Assembly (NCBI RefSeq): GCF_026151205.1
Contig: NC_087076.1
Location: 10,454,902 to 10,518,901, forward strand
Direction of reading: 5' to 3'
Origin: Bolinopsis microptera
Taxonomy: Eukaryota; Ctenophora; Tentaculata; Lobata; Bolinopsidae
Length of the DNA stretch: 64,000 bases
Under the pieces are notes generated by a model. The model was not told where the DNA came from. It made no database searches and saw only the letters and a list, made by a program, of their open reading frames with translations. This document shows, piece after piece, positions 22,926 through 36,200 of this stretch (positions are counted from its first letter, which is position 1; each line of letters opens with the position of its first letter). The position numbers and the translations under genes were made by a program.

Positions 22926-23893
22926 CTACACTTTGGAAGTTTCAGGAACCTGTGCAGAATCAGTTGCCAATTGACCTCGCTCTCTTCTAATGTCCAGCGA
23001 AAAGAATGTCCTCACAAAGCTGTTAAAGCTTGAACTATATATGAAGTAGATTAGAGGATTCACCATCAGGTTGATGGACATTATAAAGGCCCGGGCCAAG
23101 TATGCTGCATTAGGAATGCTAGACTGTGCAATCTCCCAAACCAGAATTATGTAGCAAGGAAGATAGGATATAATCATGGCCCAGCAGACAAGAGATATGG
23201 CTCTCTGTGTTTTTGGGTTGCCACTACCAGATCTCTGTGAAGAGTAACACAGGATACACTTGAGGACTTTACTGGCAGTAATGGATATGACTAGAGGAGG
23301 AACTAGATAGCACATGTCGAGGATGTTATGCTTGTAGTCTCTTACCAGAAACAGCCGGCAGATCCCCACTCTATTATCAAAATCAGTCCGAAATTCTCCG
23401 TTACTAATGGCAGTGTGAACCAGAGGGAGACTGCCACAAACCAGCAGCACCACCCCCAGGTAACAGTAAATCTGCCAAACTTTAACCTTGTCCCTGTCTC
23501 CTGGTGTTTTACGAACTGCCCAGAGTCTGTAACAGTTAAGGGACATCATGATGAAGATCTCCAGACACATGGCTATCTGGATAGCAACTCCCTGAAACTG
23601 ACAGAGAGAGTCCCCCAGAACCCACCTACCGGCCCCCAGGGTCATAGCAAGAGGAGGAAGAGGAGCAGGGAGATGACGATATCAGAGAGGGCCAGATTGG
23701 TTATCAGGACCCGGGAACACGGCTCCATCCTGATAGCAGAGCGGAATATGGAGCCGTACCAGACCAGGAAGTTGCCCACAGTTCCACAGATTACAGTGAG
23801 GACTGAGAGCAGGGTTAGGAACACTCTGGCTGTCACGTCAAGGTCCACAGAGTACTTGTCTCTCATCTCCAGTGAGTAGGTATCAGTAGTCAT
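22926..23893 (-). pseudogene. Class A GPCR broken by a frameshift in TM2
   Basis: Two abutting minus-strand frames make one rhodopsin-type receptor of about 322 residues. Part one (ATG at 23893, to 23642) holds TM1 with GNFLVW and TM2 with LALSD. Part two (23645-22926) resumes in TM2 and carries the extracellular Cys, MSLNCYRLW in place of DRY, TM4-TM6, and TM7 with NPLIYFIYSSSF. The frames overlap by four bases at ATGA inside a CTCCTCTTCCTCCTC run, so a one-base slip explains the break. No GT-AG intron fits. It may be a pseudogene, a null allele or a sequencing error; the rest is well preserved. Orphan receptor. Confidence 0.75.
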
Positions 23894-25812
23894 TGTACTT
23901 ACTTACCTGGTAGGAAGTTAACTTAATTAACATAGCTAAATACGTGTCATAAAATATGTATAACAGACCTATAATTTTGTAAATCAAACCTCAGGGGAGG
24001 AGATGAAGTCTCAGCCCCCCCCCCCCTCCCTCTCCGCCTCCATCATCATAAATATAAAAAATAAACTAACTAAACATTACAAACAGACAACGACACAAGC
24101 CTATAGGAATATTCCTGAATATCATACCACAGAGCAATCGGCTATCAGATAGTGACATGTTGGTAGTTAGCTAGATGTTGAAAAAAGACCGAACATCTGC
24201 GTTACATACCACGCAGGAAATATTATGGAATTGAGCCTATACAAGAGTGAGAATAAGAGAACTTGACGATAAAAGGAAAGAAATACAGTAAATCAACATT
24301 AAGGGGAATTACGATGTCATTCTAGTCTCAACACTGACCAGATGCTAGTACGAGCAGGTGTATAAGATCGGCTCAATAAATCCACCGATCTGTTCACAAA
24401 TACTCTCCAAATAAATATTTGACGAGCTTCTTTTGTCGCGGGTAATTCGCAAGTCACCCGGTTTCTATAGAAACACGGACAGTGGTTCATGTTGAATCTG
24501 TGATATTCGTCAACTATAATATTATATTGTAATGTTAACTGACGTAAAACAAAAGACACATGATTCCCCAGATGTTAAGTTATCTAATTGTGGATATTCT
24601 GAAAAACAAAACGCTAACTACTGAGAAGTCTAACAACGGACTGGAATCAGAGTAAGATAATCGGAGGAAGAAGCTGGACGAACTTAAAGTGTTGAGACCA
24701 GGTGTTGAGACAAAGAAACTAGCTAGATAACTAGCTGTAAGGACAGTTCACCTCTATGACACAATACTGTGTTGCAAGGGGTATGGTTATGAGTTATGAC
24801 GAGTAAATAGTAATACGGTTACTGCTATATTATACTTATACGTGAAACGTTGAATAAAATAGCTAAGTACAAGTGTATACTAAGATTGATAATTTATACA
24901 AGTCGACAGAACGACACACACACACACACACTATGTTTTACACCGTTTTAGAAGCTATCAGGTCATGAGGAGTTACTATAACGTTTTAAATGCAGGGATA
25001 GTATAGGATATTATGTCGTAGTATTAATAGAAATATAAAGGAATAACAAAGGAATAAAAGAATAATAAAGGAATAATAAAGGATATCCGTCTAAGATATG
25101 ATGCTCATCATGATTCAATTAGTAGAAACAGTCGAAACAATCCCGCAACGTATCGTTGTTATGGCATGATTGCTGGTAGAATTATATTTAACACAAAACA
25201 TTTACAATTCACTAGACTTTGTGAGTTTGTAATTTAGCAGGTAAGAACGACGTGAATCGTGATATTGGAACAAAGATGATTCAGATTAATACTGTGCTAG
25301 CAAATTCTAAAACTGTTCTACCCCCACTTTTTATAGCTGTGGCTTTGAACCTCGTTGTAGCTCAGTTGATGGCACTATGTGCCATCTGTATTCAAAATTA
25401 TTCAAAATTTGGGAGAAATTGGTATAATTTTAAATTTGTATTTCTTTGATTTCTACTCTACCTACCTCTATAAATACATAAATACTCCTTTGATTTCTAC
25501 CTACCTACCTACCTATATACAAATTAATAGTCGCATAAATGGCCAGCCAGCTGAATCGTAACCACTAAATACTAAGGAGCAATATTCTTGATTACCATCC
25601 CCTCATTAGGTTAGTGCTTGAAATCTACTAGAAAAGTACTAGACAAACATGATAAAATCCAACAAAATAGCAGCAATCAGTACAATCAGTGAGGGAGTAA
25701 TTACAACAACCAGTGCACGAGTAATAATCAACACGTGTACCAGCTGCTAGCTGTTAATAATGGATAGCAGACGTACGTAGCTGCTCTCTCTCTCTCTCTC
25801 TCTCTCTGGGAT
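23894..25812. other. Intergenic, with simple repeats
   Basis: No gene seen. Contains a C run near 24017, an (AC)n run near 24917-24932, TACC repeats near 25460-25515 and a (CT)n run at about 25785-25807 just downstream of the ZNHIT2 stop. Confidence 0.6.
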
Positions 25813-28800
25813 TCAGCTCTCTAGTTCTTCTATCAGTGGTCTCGTATGTTTCTCAGCCTTGCAGCCTGAGAAGACAAAGAAAATAATTTCACCGCAGCAA
25901 AATCCGGTGGGCGGTGCATTCCAGAATTGAATTATTGACAAAAGCGAGACATATTGTAGAGAAAAGAGGGGTTAGCAGTCACGAAATATTTAGAAAATGT
26001 CGGTAAAGTTTGAAGCAACACGTACCAGAGTCAAGATCTGCGGTAAACTTTCTGGTATCACTGTTAAGTTTGGTGATGTAAACTTGCAACTCCAGAGCGA
26101 GTACAGCTAAAGAACTGCTGTGTTTTGATAAACTCCAGGAGGAATAGAACTGCAGTTTCTTCTTTATCTTCGTGTATTCTCCCTTTTCTACTGCAGTAAT
26201 TTATTACAAATACAATTACAAATGCGATTGTACAATTGTACAACACATAATTGTACGAATACAAGTACAATTACAAACGTTAACGAAAATAATGAAGACT
26301 AAAAACGAGGATATATGACAAAAGGTGTAACATAATATGCACTAAGTATGTAAGAACTACTTCACACAAAATTGATAAACATTGTAAGTGGCTATTAGCA
26401 TTGTAAGTGGTTATTAGCAACAGTGTTCGTTCAGAAATTTGTACACCACATAGAGCTCTACAAGGAGTAGAAGCAAAACGTACTAACACTTATTATTAGA
26501 CAACATATGTGCATATAATGCACATAAATTAGTAACATCAACACTAACAAGTCTAACTTACAAGGAGTTGTTTTGTGGACTTTAGTCAGGATTCTGATAA
26601 GTTCACAACAAACTCTCTCCACTGCTAGCGGTCCGTGTCTCAGGAGCTTGCAAGTGTTCTCGAACACTCCACTCAACGGTACGAAATCTTGTAACCCTGC
26701 AAATTATCATCTAGAGAGAGGGGAAACTTAACCAAACCTTCACAAGAACAACTTCACATTTTATTATAGTTTATTATCAAGGGCCTCCATGGAAACTCAT
26801 GAAACTAGGGTGCGACTTACTACCCATGTACAATGTACATTGTACTACATGTACATTGTACATTTGTATCATGGAAGCCCAGTTACAGTGTGAGTGCTGA
26901 GGAAGATAAGCCTGGACTCGTTAGGAGGCAAGTTGCAATTCCTAAAATATGTATTTATTAAGTAGCTATTAATAAATCAACTTGTGTTGCAGTAAATATT
27001 AAGTCGGGGGTTTACTGATCTAAGTCCTGTCAGATATTCATCTGGTCAGATTACTAATTCAAAGCTAGAGCCTCCTAATGAGATACCTAAGTCATGTGAC
27101 TTGTACCATAGCACAAAGCACATCTACTAACACTTTTCTCCTTAGCTAAATAACGCGCATTTTGAAAATTTCGCAATATGTTTTAACTAATTTTGAAAAA
27201 GTTGGAACTGCGCCACTTAACTCAAAATATCTTTAATTTATCGAGTAAAGTAGCATCTGAGATAACATTCTAGACCATAATAATTATAAGAAGTCCACAA
27301 ATCACTCGAGAGTAATGTTATCAGAATTTCATGTTACTGAACTTGGGGTGAATCCTGGTATTAACATACAGAATATGTAAGATAAATATCAGAATATGTA
27401 AGATAAATCGTCAGGTTTCTGGTTCATGCCAGCTGGACGGAGTCGTGCCACCCTGCTCGATTATATAACGCTAACACTTTTCCGGTTCAGTCCAAATTCA
27501 CACTTGCAGTAATAACTCTAGCTCCACAGATTCTCTAGATTACATTTTACTGTTAACCTTGTAGTCCCGAGAAATCAACCCACGTTTTATATCTGACTTG
27601 AAACTTTTCGCAATGCTGCTTCTTTTCGTTCTCACAATCTGCATTGTATCTCCCGTAACCAACGCGGTGGATAGAAAGTACACTGCCTTGCAGTTTGGGA
27701 CCACTACAAACGACTACATAAGCTTTAACTACGACATGTCCCCGTTCCGTACTTCTTTCACCCTGTGTACATGGATAAAGAGAGTGTACACCTCATCCAC
27801 CTACCCAGTCGTGTTTAGTTACCAGACAAGTTCCAGTTATTACGAGATACTGACTGCATCTGACGGGAGTTTCAACAGAGTACTAGATGATATGGTTTTA
27901 GAGGACTCACAGAGTAAGTTCACTACCCAGTCGGACAATGGTTCCATTATTGTTTGACTTGGTCCTCCTCCTCACGGACTATTCAGCTCTACCTGGACGG
28001 GGAACTAGCAGCTAGCGGCCAGACTTCATCCGGGAGACAACTGCACACTAGCGGGACTGTGTGGTTTGGTAAAATTGGTAACTCTGTCTATAGTGGTCAT
28101 ATCTTTGGTGGTCAATTATACAGATTTAATCTTTATAATAAAATCCTTAGCTCAGAGACAATAAAAAGAATAGCAGATGGTGGTTTGTGTGCCGAAGTAG
28201 AGGAGACTATCAGCAGCAGACAACTTCGCTGGGAGGATGTGCTAGCCAAATCAAGAACTGGGTCTGTTGTTGAAGTAACTGCGTGTGATGCAGGATATAG
28301 GAAAATCATAATGATGCTGCTCGATGAAAAAGAAGTGCAACTAAATGCAATGAATGAAGAACTAAATGCGATGAAAGAAGAATTTGATGCAGTCACTGGA
28401 AAACTCAATACAACTGAGGACGATTTACATACGGTAACTACTCACCTAAACAGGACAAAAGATGAGCTCATAGTTGTCACCAGTGAATTGAATAGCACAC
28501 AGGGAGAGTTACAAACGGTAACAGGGCGACTAAACCGAGCTGTAGATGTGCTAGAGAGAACTAGAGTTAGTCTGGACTCCGAAACTACCAGACGTAACCG
28601 AACTGAAGAAGAGCTGAGTAGGACTAAAGTGAGCCTGGAGTCTGTAACCGGCAGATGTAACCGGACTGAAGAAGAGTTACAAAGAACTAAAGTGAGCCTG
28701 GAGTCTGAAGTCACCAGATCTAACACATGCTCTGCAGAATTAACAGACACTAAATCTCAGTTGAAAGGGGCGAGGAAGTTCAGCAACATCACGAGGTGGG

Positions 28801-31800
28801 ATATTCTATATACTGAGCCCTATTTCAACAACGTTTTCTCTGAGGAACTTCTTGAGGAATTGAAGTCTTCGTGTAAATCTTGGGATTTACTAGGTTAGTA
28901 CTTAGTAGCTTTGTAAAGTATTCATTATTCAACCAGGTATGTTTCTAATAATAATACATTCTTTTCAATTTCTATTCAATAAGCATTGCCTGGCACTTTC
29001 CGGCCAGTCCCAAATCAGTGCAGTTTTAACGTAATTAAGTTTCTGTTGGATTATCGTTTATAGCAACAGACAATGGGATCCTATGCGTTTCAAAACTTTT
29101 ATGCAAAAGTAAAAGTAGTTGCTCAAAAATTAATGATCCAGCCTATAATTGCCAGGTTCCTAGTTGTCCGTCAGGCTGACGGACAACTAGGAACCTGGCA
29201 ATTATACCTAGTTAACTCATTGACATGCAAGCTTGGGAAATCCAATCAGCTCCGACAACTAAAAACCAATCATTACATATCCCCTACAACTAAGAACCTC
29301 TGGAGATACGTTGTGTGTATGGTGGGTCATATTTTCTTCCAAAACACAGTTAGTGTTACTAAGAAAACTGTGAGATGAGTTTTCTTTCTAGGCGGGGATT
29401 CAGCCTTTTTTGAGTCGGTACGTAACAGCTGCATAACAATAGTTATGCACAATGCAGCTGTTGAACTCTCAAACTTTTGAAGTTTAGACTGTCCCTCATT
29501 ACATCGGAACCAATATAATGGATATATTTCTTTGGTGCACAATAGTGGTGGTATGTCAACAAACTCCTCCCCAGTAGCCCTATAGTACTCAGTGCATATT
29601 AGTCATGATGCGATGAGGGAATGTCGAGACTGAAAACACAAAGAAGTGAAACTTATTAAGAGACTACCGGTGCCAAACTTTGAAATTGTTCTTAAAACTT
29701 TGAAGGAGATCTAATTAGTTTGAGCTAGAATATGAAACAATTGCACTGCCACACGTGACCTGGCTCACGAGTCACGGCCGTTATGTGAACACATGCCTAG
29801 AGCTCAAAAACTTCTTAATATACTTCACAATACACAGCTACTTACTAAACTGTCATGTGAATTGTGAACCCTACCCAGGTTCTTGGCTGTCCGGCTGTTA
29901 GGATGGTTATAATATGGATCACATCACAAATGATACGTCACTGATTGGGTGATGTGACAACTGTGGGAGCCCGGAATGAGAGGTTCCTAGTTGTCGGTCA
30001 TTAACTAACGCAAGTCGCAATGCAACATTCTCTTGTTTCAGATGAGTTTGTTGGCGTGAATCTCACTGATAACGTTATAGACCACTTTAGAAAACATGAT
30101 GTTAACAAGGCGGAGTGCGGCGAACAGAGAGATATTTTTGACTTGTTCGGTAAGTAAATGTTTTTTTTACAATTTACAGTTTTCACTTTCAAATGTTTTT
30201 CAATTACCTGTATCTTATCGTGTTTTGTACGTAAATAAGATCACGTATTCATAAATTCATCTCATCAGGACCTTTAGTAGCAACCCCTCTCGGTCTAACA
30301 CTCAAATTTTCAGATGAATTCATCGGCGTTAAGTTGACCAGGGGTATAATCAAGCATTTACGATCGAATCACAATGACGAGCCTTGCGATGATTGAACAT
30401 GAATATAATAATTAATCTGCTTACGCTGCCTATCGTCTAAGAAGATCAGTTCTTAATATTTTTTCAATTAACTATAAACTATAAAGCTTTACGATTGTTT
30501 TCTCTGCCGATTTTGGTTTATGTCATCAACATGACTTGGTAGCAGCGGATGATTTTTTTCCTGTGTATTATTATTATTACAAGTTTAATTTTATTTCTTT
30601 TTCAAAAAAGATTATTGCTGGATGTAATGCATGCAAGAACTTACAAATCACTTTTACATATCCAAAGTCTATTCATGACCAGAAACAACTATATAGACAC
30701 CGATGCAACTGGGTCTGTACACAATATAATTATAGCTATGACTAAAACTAGGTCGCCGTTCGGTAACAAATCCTCGGTGGTCGTTCAACCAGGCAATCAG
30801 TTGAACATGTGAGATTGAAGCTTCAAGACTCAATCTACATATACTAAATTACGAAGAATGGAAAAATATATATTCGATGCAGTAAATATGACCTTGCTAG
30901 TAATAGTTAGTTTTTATCATTCAATACTACTTTGAAACAATATGCTCGAAAGCAAGTCACACAAGAGAACTTACCAGCACTGTTTGCTATATCAGTGTGG
31001 GCGATGCACGCAGCCTCGGCAGTGATAAACACGTTAGGACTCTTCCAATACCACAATTGAGTGAAAACAGCCCAATATTCCGGGACAAGGTCTGTTCTGA
31101 GAGGGTGTATCAGCTCCACGTGCACATACGACATGATCACCTGGTGCAGATAAACGTGAGATAGCGGGGAGAGGTCGTTAGTTTGGAGGTGTTTACTCAG
31201 ACTACATGGTCTCTTAGGGGAGAGGTCGGAATAATTAGTTATGAGGCGAACATGTATTTTACAGACATAAGAATTGAATCTTCATAAACATAAGAATTGA
31301 ATCATTATAACATTTAGATGTTAGACTCTGAAGCTCATGAAGATGAGATTGCTCACGTGCAAGAGAAGATATTTCATGTGAATGGAGGGTTCCTTTGAGC
31401 AGAGGTCTTCAAATTTTGCTGTTTTAGTAGGCTTATACACAACATTATCTTTGGTCCACCAGAATTCTTTAGGCTTGAGTAACGTTGTGATAGATCCTGG
31501 TGACATTGAGATAAATCATGTGAGTAAAATAGACAACGAACGCAAAATTTCTGAAAAACGCGGTCTTGCAGTTGTCTGGTGCGCGATCAACCATGCTTTA
31601 GCGCGAAAACAAATTCCATTTCTATATAATTATGTCGTTCGGAGATCGCGTCCAGATATATGGCAAAAACATACCGGAACTGAACCGCGGAAACTGGTGA
31701 TTTCGCAGATTTGTTCAAAACTGACAGCTGTTTCACTGAAGATGAATTTTACTTATATTTTTATGAGAAATGTCTCTAAACGTGAATAATGATGTCATCA

Positions 31801-32626
31801 ATAATGAATGATCAGAGAAATCTTCTCCTAATGGCGAAAACATTTGAATTAAAACACTTAGAATCAACAGATATATCTACAAAGCAGTGCGTACCTGTCT
31901 TGATACTTTTAATGAACCCTTGTTGTTCTTGTTCAGTTAACATCCCCCATAACTCTTCTTCACTCTTAATCTCCATACCTTGTAGCAGTTCCTTCAAATC
32001 AACTTCGTCTTCTGAGAATACAGATTATAAAACATTCCCAAATTTCGAAAACAAATTTAAATGTTGCCATAATCAATGATCAATCAGTGTTTCAAAAGTA
32101 TTTAAACTTTTGAAAATTTATATTTTTGAAATCTTCGTTTATAAACGAAGATGTGCTCTATAGTTCTATACAGTATCTAGATACCTTCATCAGAAGAGTG
32201 GGTATGCTCTCTCTGTAGTACTTCTAACATTCTATCTTGTTCTTCTTTTGTAACAGACCTCTCTCTCAACTCCTCTTCTACCTACAAATTACGTGTTATA
32301 ACTATAAACTTTGTAAGTTTATAAGGTTTATAATGTAACTATACGTTCAAATTATTTGAATTGTTACTTAACGAATAAGTGTTATAAATATTATATATCC
32401 AAATTGGCGAGTAATGGGTTATTAGTTATATAGTTAAACAAACAAATTTCTAAACGCTACATCTAGGTGGAAATAAATACTGCAACTAATCTATAACCTG
32501 TTGTTTGTAGAAGGACTCTGAACATTGAGTGTGAGCATGTCCCTTGTAGCAAGATAGTGAACAGTAGGGGAGCTCACACCGGGGACACTTGTACACTCCA
32601 ACATCGCCACACGTGCACAGTGACAT
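25813..32626 (-). CDS. ZNHIT2: ZNHIT2 (HIT zinc-finger protein), eight exons
   Basis: Complement of 32498-32626, 32185-32281, 31895-32011, 31357-31496, 30975-31140, 26562-26696, 26026-26190 and 25813-25865. All introns are GT-AG, phases agree, and the total is 1002 nt (333 residues). Exon 1 holds the HIT zinc finger (CTCG..VYKCPRC..PYCSLSCYKGH..QC, residues 4-35) followed by ESFYKQQVEEEL. A charged segment (LWGMLTEQEQQGF) and KEFWWTK follow, then the conserved helical middle (EPSIHMKYLLLHVIMSY, PEYWAVFTQLW). The C-terminus has KIKKKLQFYSSW and ends RPLIEELES, matching the family's closing motif. ZNHIT2 links the R2TP/URI co-chaperone to the spliceosomal U5 snRNP in human cells. Intron 5 (26697-30974, 4.3 kb) contains the oppositely oriented LamG gene. 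Confidence 0.88.
27613..30396 (+). CDS. Secreted LamG-like / coiled-coil protein with repeated 3' exons
   Basis: Starts at the ATG 27613 (the open frame runs 5 codons further up without an ATG). Proposed exons: 27613-27913, 27931-28893, 30042-30149 and 30314-30396, 484 residues. A signal peptide (about 18 residues) is followed by a concanavalin/LamG- or pentraxin-like domain (residues about 20-195; CTWIKR, QWFHYCLTW, IQLYLDGEL, GQLYRFNLYN). Next comes a long coiled coil with NRT/NTT glycosylation sites and repeats of EEELxRTKVSLES, then a C-terminal region of short modules. Exon 3 (DEFVGVNLT..) and exon 4 (DEFIGVKLT..) are homologous, phase 1-1. The first junction would be a 17-nt intron; otherwise it is a frameshift. 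The whole gene lies in intron 5 of ZNHIT2 on the other strand. Probably an extracellular recognition or adhesion protein; function inferred only from architecture. Confidence 0.75.
29144..29206. repeat. Perfect 30-bp-arm palindrome
   Basis: Two 30-nt arms (29144-29173 and 29177-29206) are exact reverse complements around a 3-nt spacer GGC. It lies in the 1148-nt intron between exons 2 and 3 of the LamG gene. A single arm piece (AGGTTCCTAGTTGT, 29981-29994) recurs 0.8 kb downstream, just before exon 3. It is probably a minimal fold-back insert. Confidence 0.9.
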
Positions 32627-33200
32627 GGTTACACTACTAGGATGTGTTTTATTTGTTATTATTATTTATTATTAGGGTTATCTGGATTATTAAAAACTAG
32701 TTAGTAAGTAGGACATGTTGTTATAGCAAATTATATGTGTGATAACAGTTAAATCATGTTGGAAGCTTTTCTAGATAGCTGTAGAGGAAAATGACAGACA
32801 TTTATTTTTATGCGAATAATTGGGAAATCTTAAAACGCACTTAAACGAGAATATAAGAAATAAATTACGAACGAACGATAACACTCTTGAAAACATCTGG
32901 GAAGGCGGAACATATTTGTATAATATTAACTCGTGACAGCATTCGACCAATCAATGAATCAAGGTTTCACGCGTCAAAACAACTACCTTCCCATGCTCAC
33001 TTTGACATTGTCACATCATGAAATATAAAGACAATGCCATCCATCTTCCTTCATTTTGATTACAAAATAATTTATCCACTGAGATAAAACAATTCAAATC
33101 TACTGCATGAAAACAAAGTTAATATTTAAATACAGCACGAAAATAAAGTTAATAATTGTCAAAATATTACTTATATTTTCTCAGTTTCTCGTAGTATAGA
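32627..33200. promoter_or_regulatory. Spacer between ZNHIT2 start and MMACHC end
   Basis: 575 bp separate the ZNHIT2 ATG from the MMACHC stop, both on the minus strand. It must hold the ZNHIT2 promoter and MMACHC 3' end. No specific motif is clear. Confidence 0.4.
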
Positions 33201-36200
33201 CTAAAGTTCTTTCTTTGACTCGTCACCTTCGTTATATGTGTCCATTAAAGCCTTTACTTTAGGGATGCGGTCAGCAGGAAGAGTATTAAAGTAATCCAGC
33301 TGCTCTACACTGTATCTTTTATCTGAAACAGTTTAATAGAGCAGGATAAGAATGTATATTGTGTATAATGTATAATGTATAATGTATCTTGTGTATGTCA
33401 ATTATGTGGATTTCCCGTAATCATTCAATTTCAGCTAAATCGAAATAAGCCGAGATATCACGTTTTTTACTAGGGTCTGTGCTGTCGTGAAATTCGGGAT
33501 CAAATTAGTTCCATCGGTATCTTGTCTATGATAATGTCAAGACCTTGCAGTACGATTCGGTAACTAATAACACCGACACATATATTTGCTCAATAATATA
33601 TTGCACGAGTTTGACGAATGAGTTTGAATATTACAATGATCCTACTGTCCTTATCGCAGTAGACAAAGGGAGAAAGTAGTTGTATTATAATACAGCAGCA
33701 ACACCTTATGCTAGAAACTTAAGTGTGATTAGTGAAAATAACGGCACACAACTCCAGCTTTATATTTATAATAGTACTGATCATCTGGGTTCTCCCTTTT
33801 GTTCAGTCTTTATGAGCAGGAATCCCACTTTGTATAAGTTCAGATTGTGTTTAAAGCAGGTAGATAGTATAATTTTGACTTAGAGTAATTTAGATAAGAG
33901 TTGCCCATGCGTTCCAAGCCTCTAAAGCTAAACTACAAAACAAGGACATAGAGGAGTGGCCTCTCTCTCTCTCTAGAGTAGTGGTGATAAGTTATAATCC
34001 CCACAGCAGTGTCTCACAATAAGAAACTACTGACCAGTAAACACGATATCTCTCCAGGCTGGGTCCTTCCAGTCACCGTTAAAACACTCCATGAGCTTAG
34101 TTTTCTGTTCCTGTGTCTCCACCGCGTCGTGGGGTGGCAGATATTGTATAGTGTCGTCCTGGTGGTTCTTGAATACTAACACTGCTCGGTAACTGGGAGG
34201 AGAGGAACTTGTAGTCGTTATATACTATATAGCTATATACTACTACCAAAAAAACACGAACAAGTCATTTTTTAAAATAACTCTAGAATTGTTTGGAAAT
34301 GTCTTATATTATTCCCAGCGAGTGTCGGGTATGACCTTTGGAGTTTGGAGGCCATGTAAAAGTTGTAGGCCTCTTGTTCATCTTAAAAGGACGTGGTACA
34401 AATTTTAAAATTAAACTGTCCAATATTATTTATATTATATTTACAAAGTGAAGATTGTGTGATGCCAAACGAAGAAAGGGCTCGCTTTAAAGAGGTTGCA
34501 AGCCATATCTTTTATTGCTGCTGATAGTAGGGGTGCAGTTCACACTTCTTGCAGTGAACGCATTTCAAAGACTTTGAAATGAGCTGATACTAGAGTGAAC
34601 TTCAAAATAAGGTTGTCTGCGGTATTATTTATCGTATGGGTATTTTAACACCCTGCAATAAACATCTTGTCTACAGCTTTCAGTTCAACAATAAGTTATT
34701 GATTGCCAACTCAACTTGTAGCTCCCTAACCGCGCTACCATGTACTGGACACAATAAATAGTAGTGTTCGTATTAGCTTATTAGAGCCACACGCGGCTAC
34801 TCGCTTTACAGATTTATAATCTATAATCCGTCATGGATCAAACAATATTGCGTTCATGTACGTAGTTTATTATAGTTAAGAACTCCGTCTTTTAAATTGT
34901 TTTAAAAAGTAGAGAAATCCAGCATTAAAAAAAACAAAATTGCTTTTGACTTTCTTATTATAGGGCTAAAAGCGATTTGTTTGAAACCAATATAGGGAAT
35001 ATAACCGTAAGCTTACCCCGGTGAATTATATATGCTGTTATTTAGTGGAGCACAGAACGTCATTCGAGAGGTTTATCTCTTTTATTTGGTGTGCCGGCCA
35101 ACTGCAAACCTTACTTATAATAGTATAATAATAGTATGATAATAGTATAATAAGAATGTTTAACATGTTAATTATTAATATTATGGTAATTCTACTGCAG
35201 TCATAGTCAATTCTAATGATATATAGATCTGATGACCACAGCTTGAGAATTAAACCTAGTCCGCGTTATCCTTTTGTCCTGTTAGCCATCAAGTAGCGTG
35301 TTTTTATTGTCCAGTTGATCAGGTGATTACCTAGTAACCTAGTAACCTAGCAAGCTGGGCAGTGGGCGCCGGGCGGGTTGATCCGAAAATCTCACATGAA
35401 TGTCGTTGAATTTATGTCACGTGTTGATTGTGCGGGCTGCCGGAAAACTAATGAAAGAGTTACAATCTTGAAAGATTGGTAGTCGAGTTTGTTTTTGTTT
35501 CTTTGTGCAATAGATTGAATAAGACCGGTAACATCGGCTCTATAAGCGTTCTCTATTTCAAAGACAATTACGTATACCTAATGAACGGGGGTTCCTGATG
35601 GATTTTTGCCTTTTACCTTTGACACAGATTTCGGAACATGACAACACATGCCTCGCGTCGCGGAGTGGGAAGCCGTTAATTGGAAAATTGTTAACAAAAA
35701 TCAATTTTTCGTGTTTTTTGGGACACCTTGTATGTTATTTAAATATAGAATATAGATATTAAATGCCAACGTGGCATAATATTTAATATTTTGAAAGAAC
35801 ATTAGTGCAATATTATGCAATAACAATCATATTGGTTGCATGAGAATTAAGCAGTTTTGTCTCTCATCGTGTGATTTTGAATCCTTTGATCATACTAGAA
35901 TCTTAATTGCATCGACGACTGAGGACAATAATTTGTACCATCATCCAATAACAGTTTACCAGATTCTCAAAAATACAATTATCTCCAGTATTCTCGAGAA
36001 TAATCTTTAATCGTGACTAACCCAAACCATCCGCTGTATTTAGGACTAATAGAGCACCCAAACATTTTTTTAGTCTGCTCCCAAGTAGGCGTCGAGATCT
36101 CCTCAGGCCGGTTATAAAACGCTTGTCCCGCCGCGTGACCCGCAGTTGACATGTTTATTTTGGGTAGTCTCGAGTTTGTTTGGAGCTCCCAGTCGTAGAT

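Noticed and set aside
22926..23893. Programmed frameshift in the class A GPCR
   Set aside because: No slippery heptamer in the right phase; a slip in the CT-rich run is simpler.
25997..26110. Small plus-strand ORF starting MSVKFEA
   Set aside because: Antisense to ZNHIT2 exon 7; no other support.
27087..27123. A 12-codon ATG exon that could precede the exon at 26562-26696
   Set aside because: The phase also fits, but joining 26562-26696 to the exon at 30975-31140 yields a complete ZNHIT2 with the expected middle and C-terminus.
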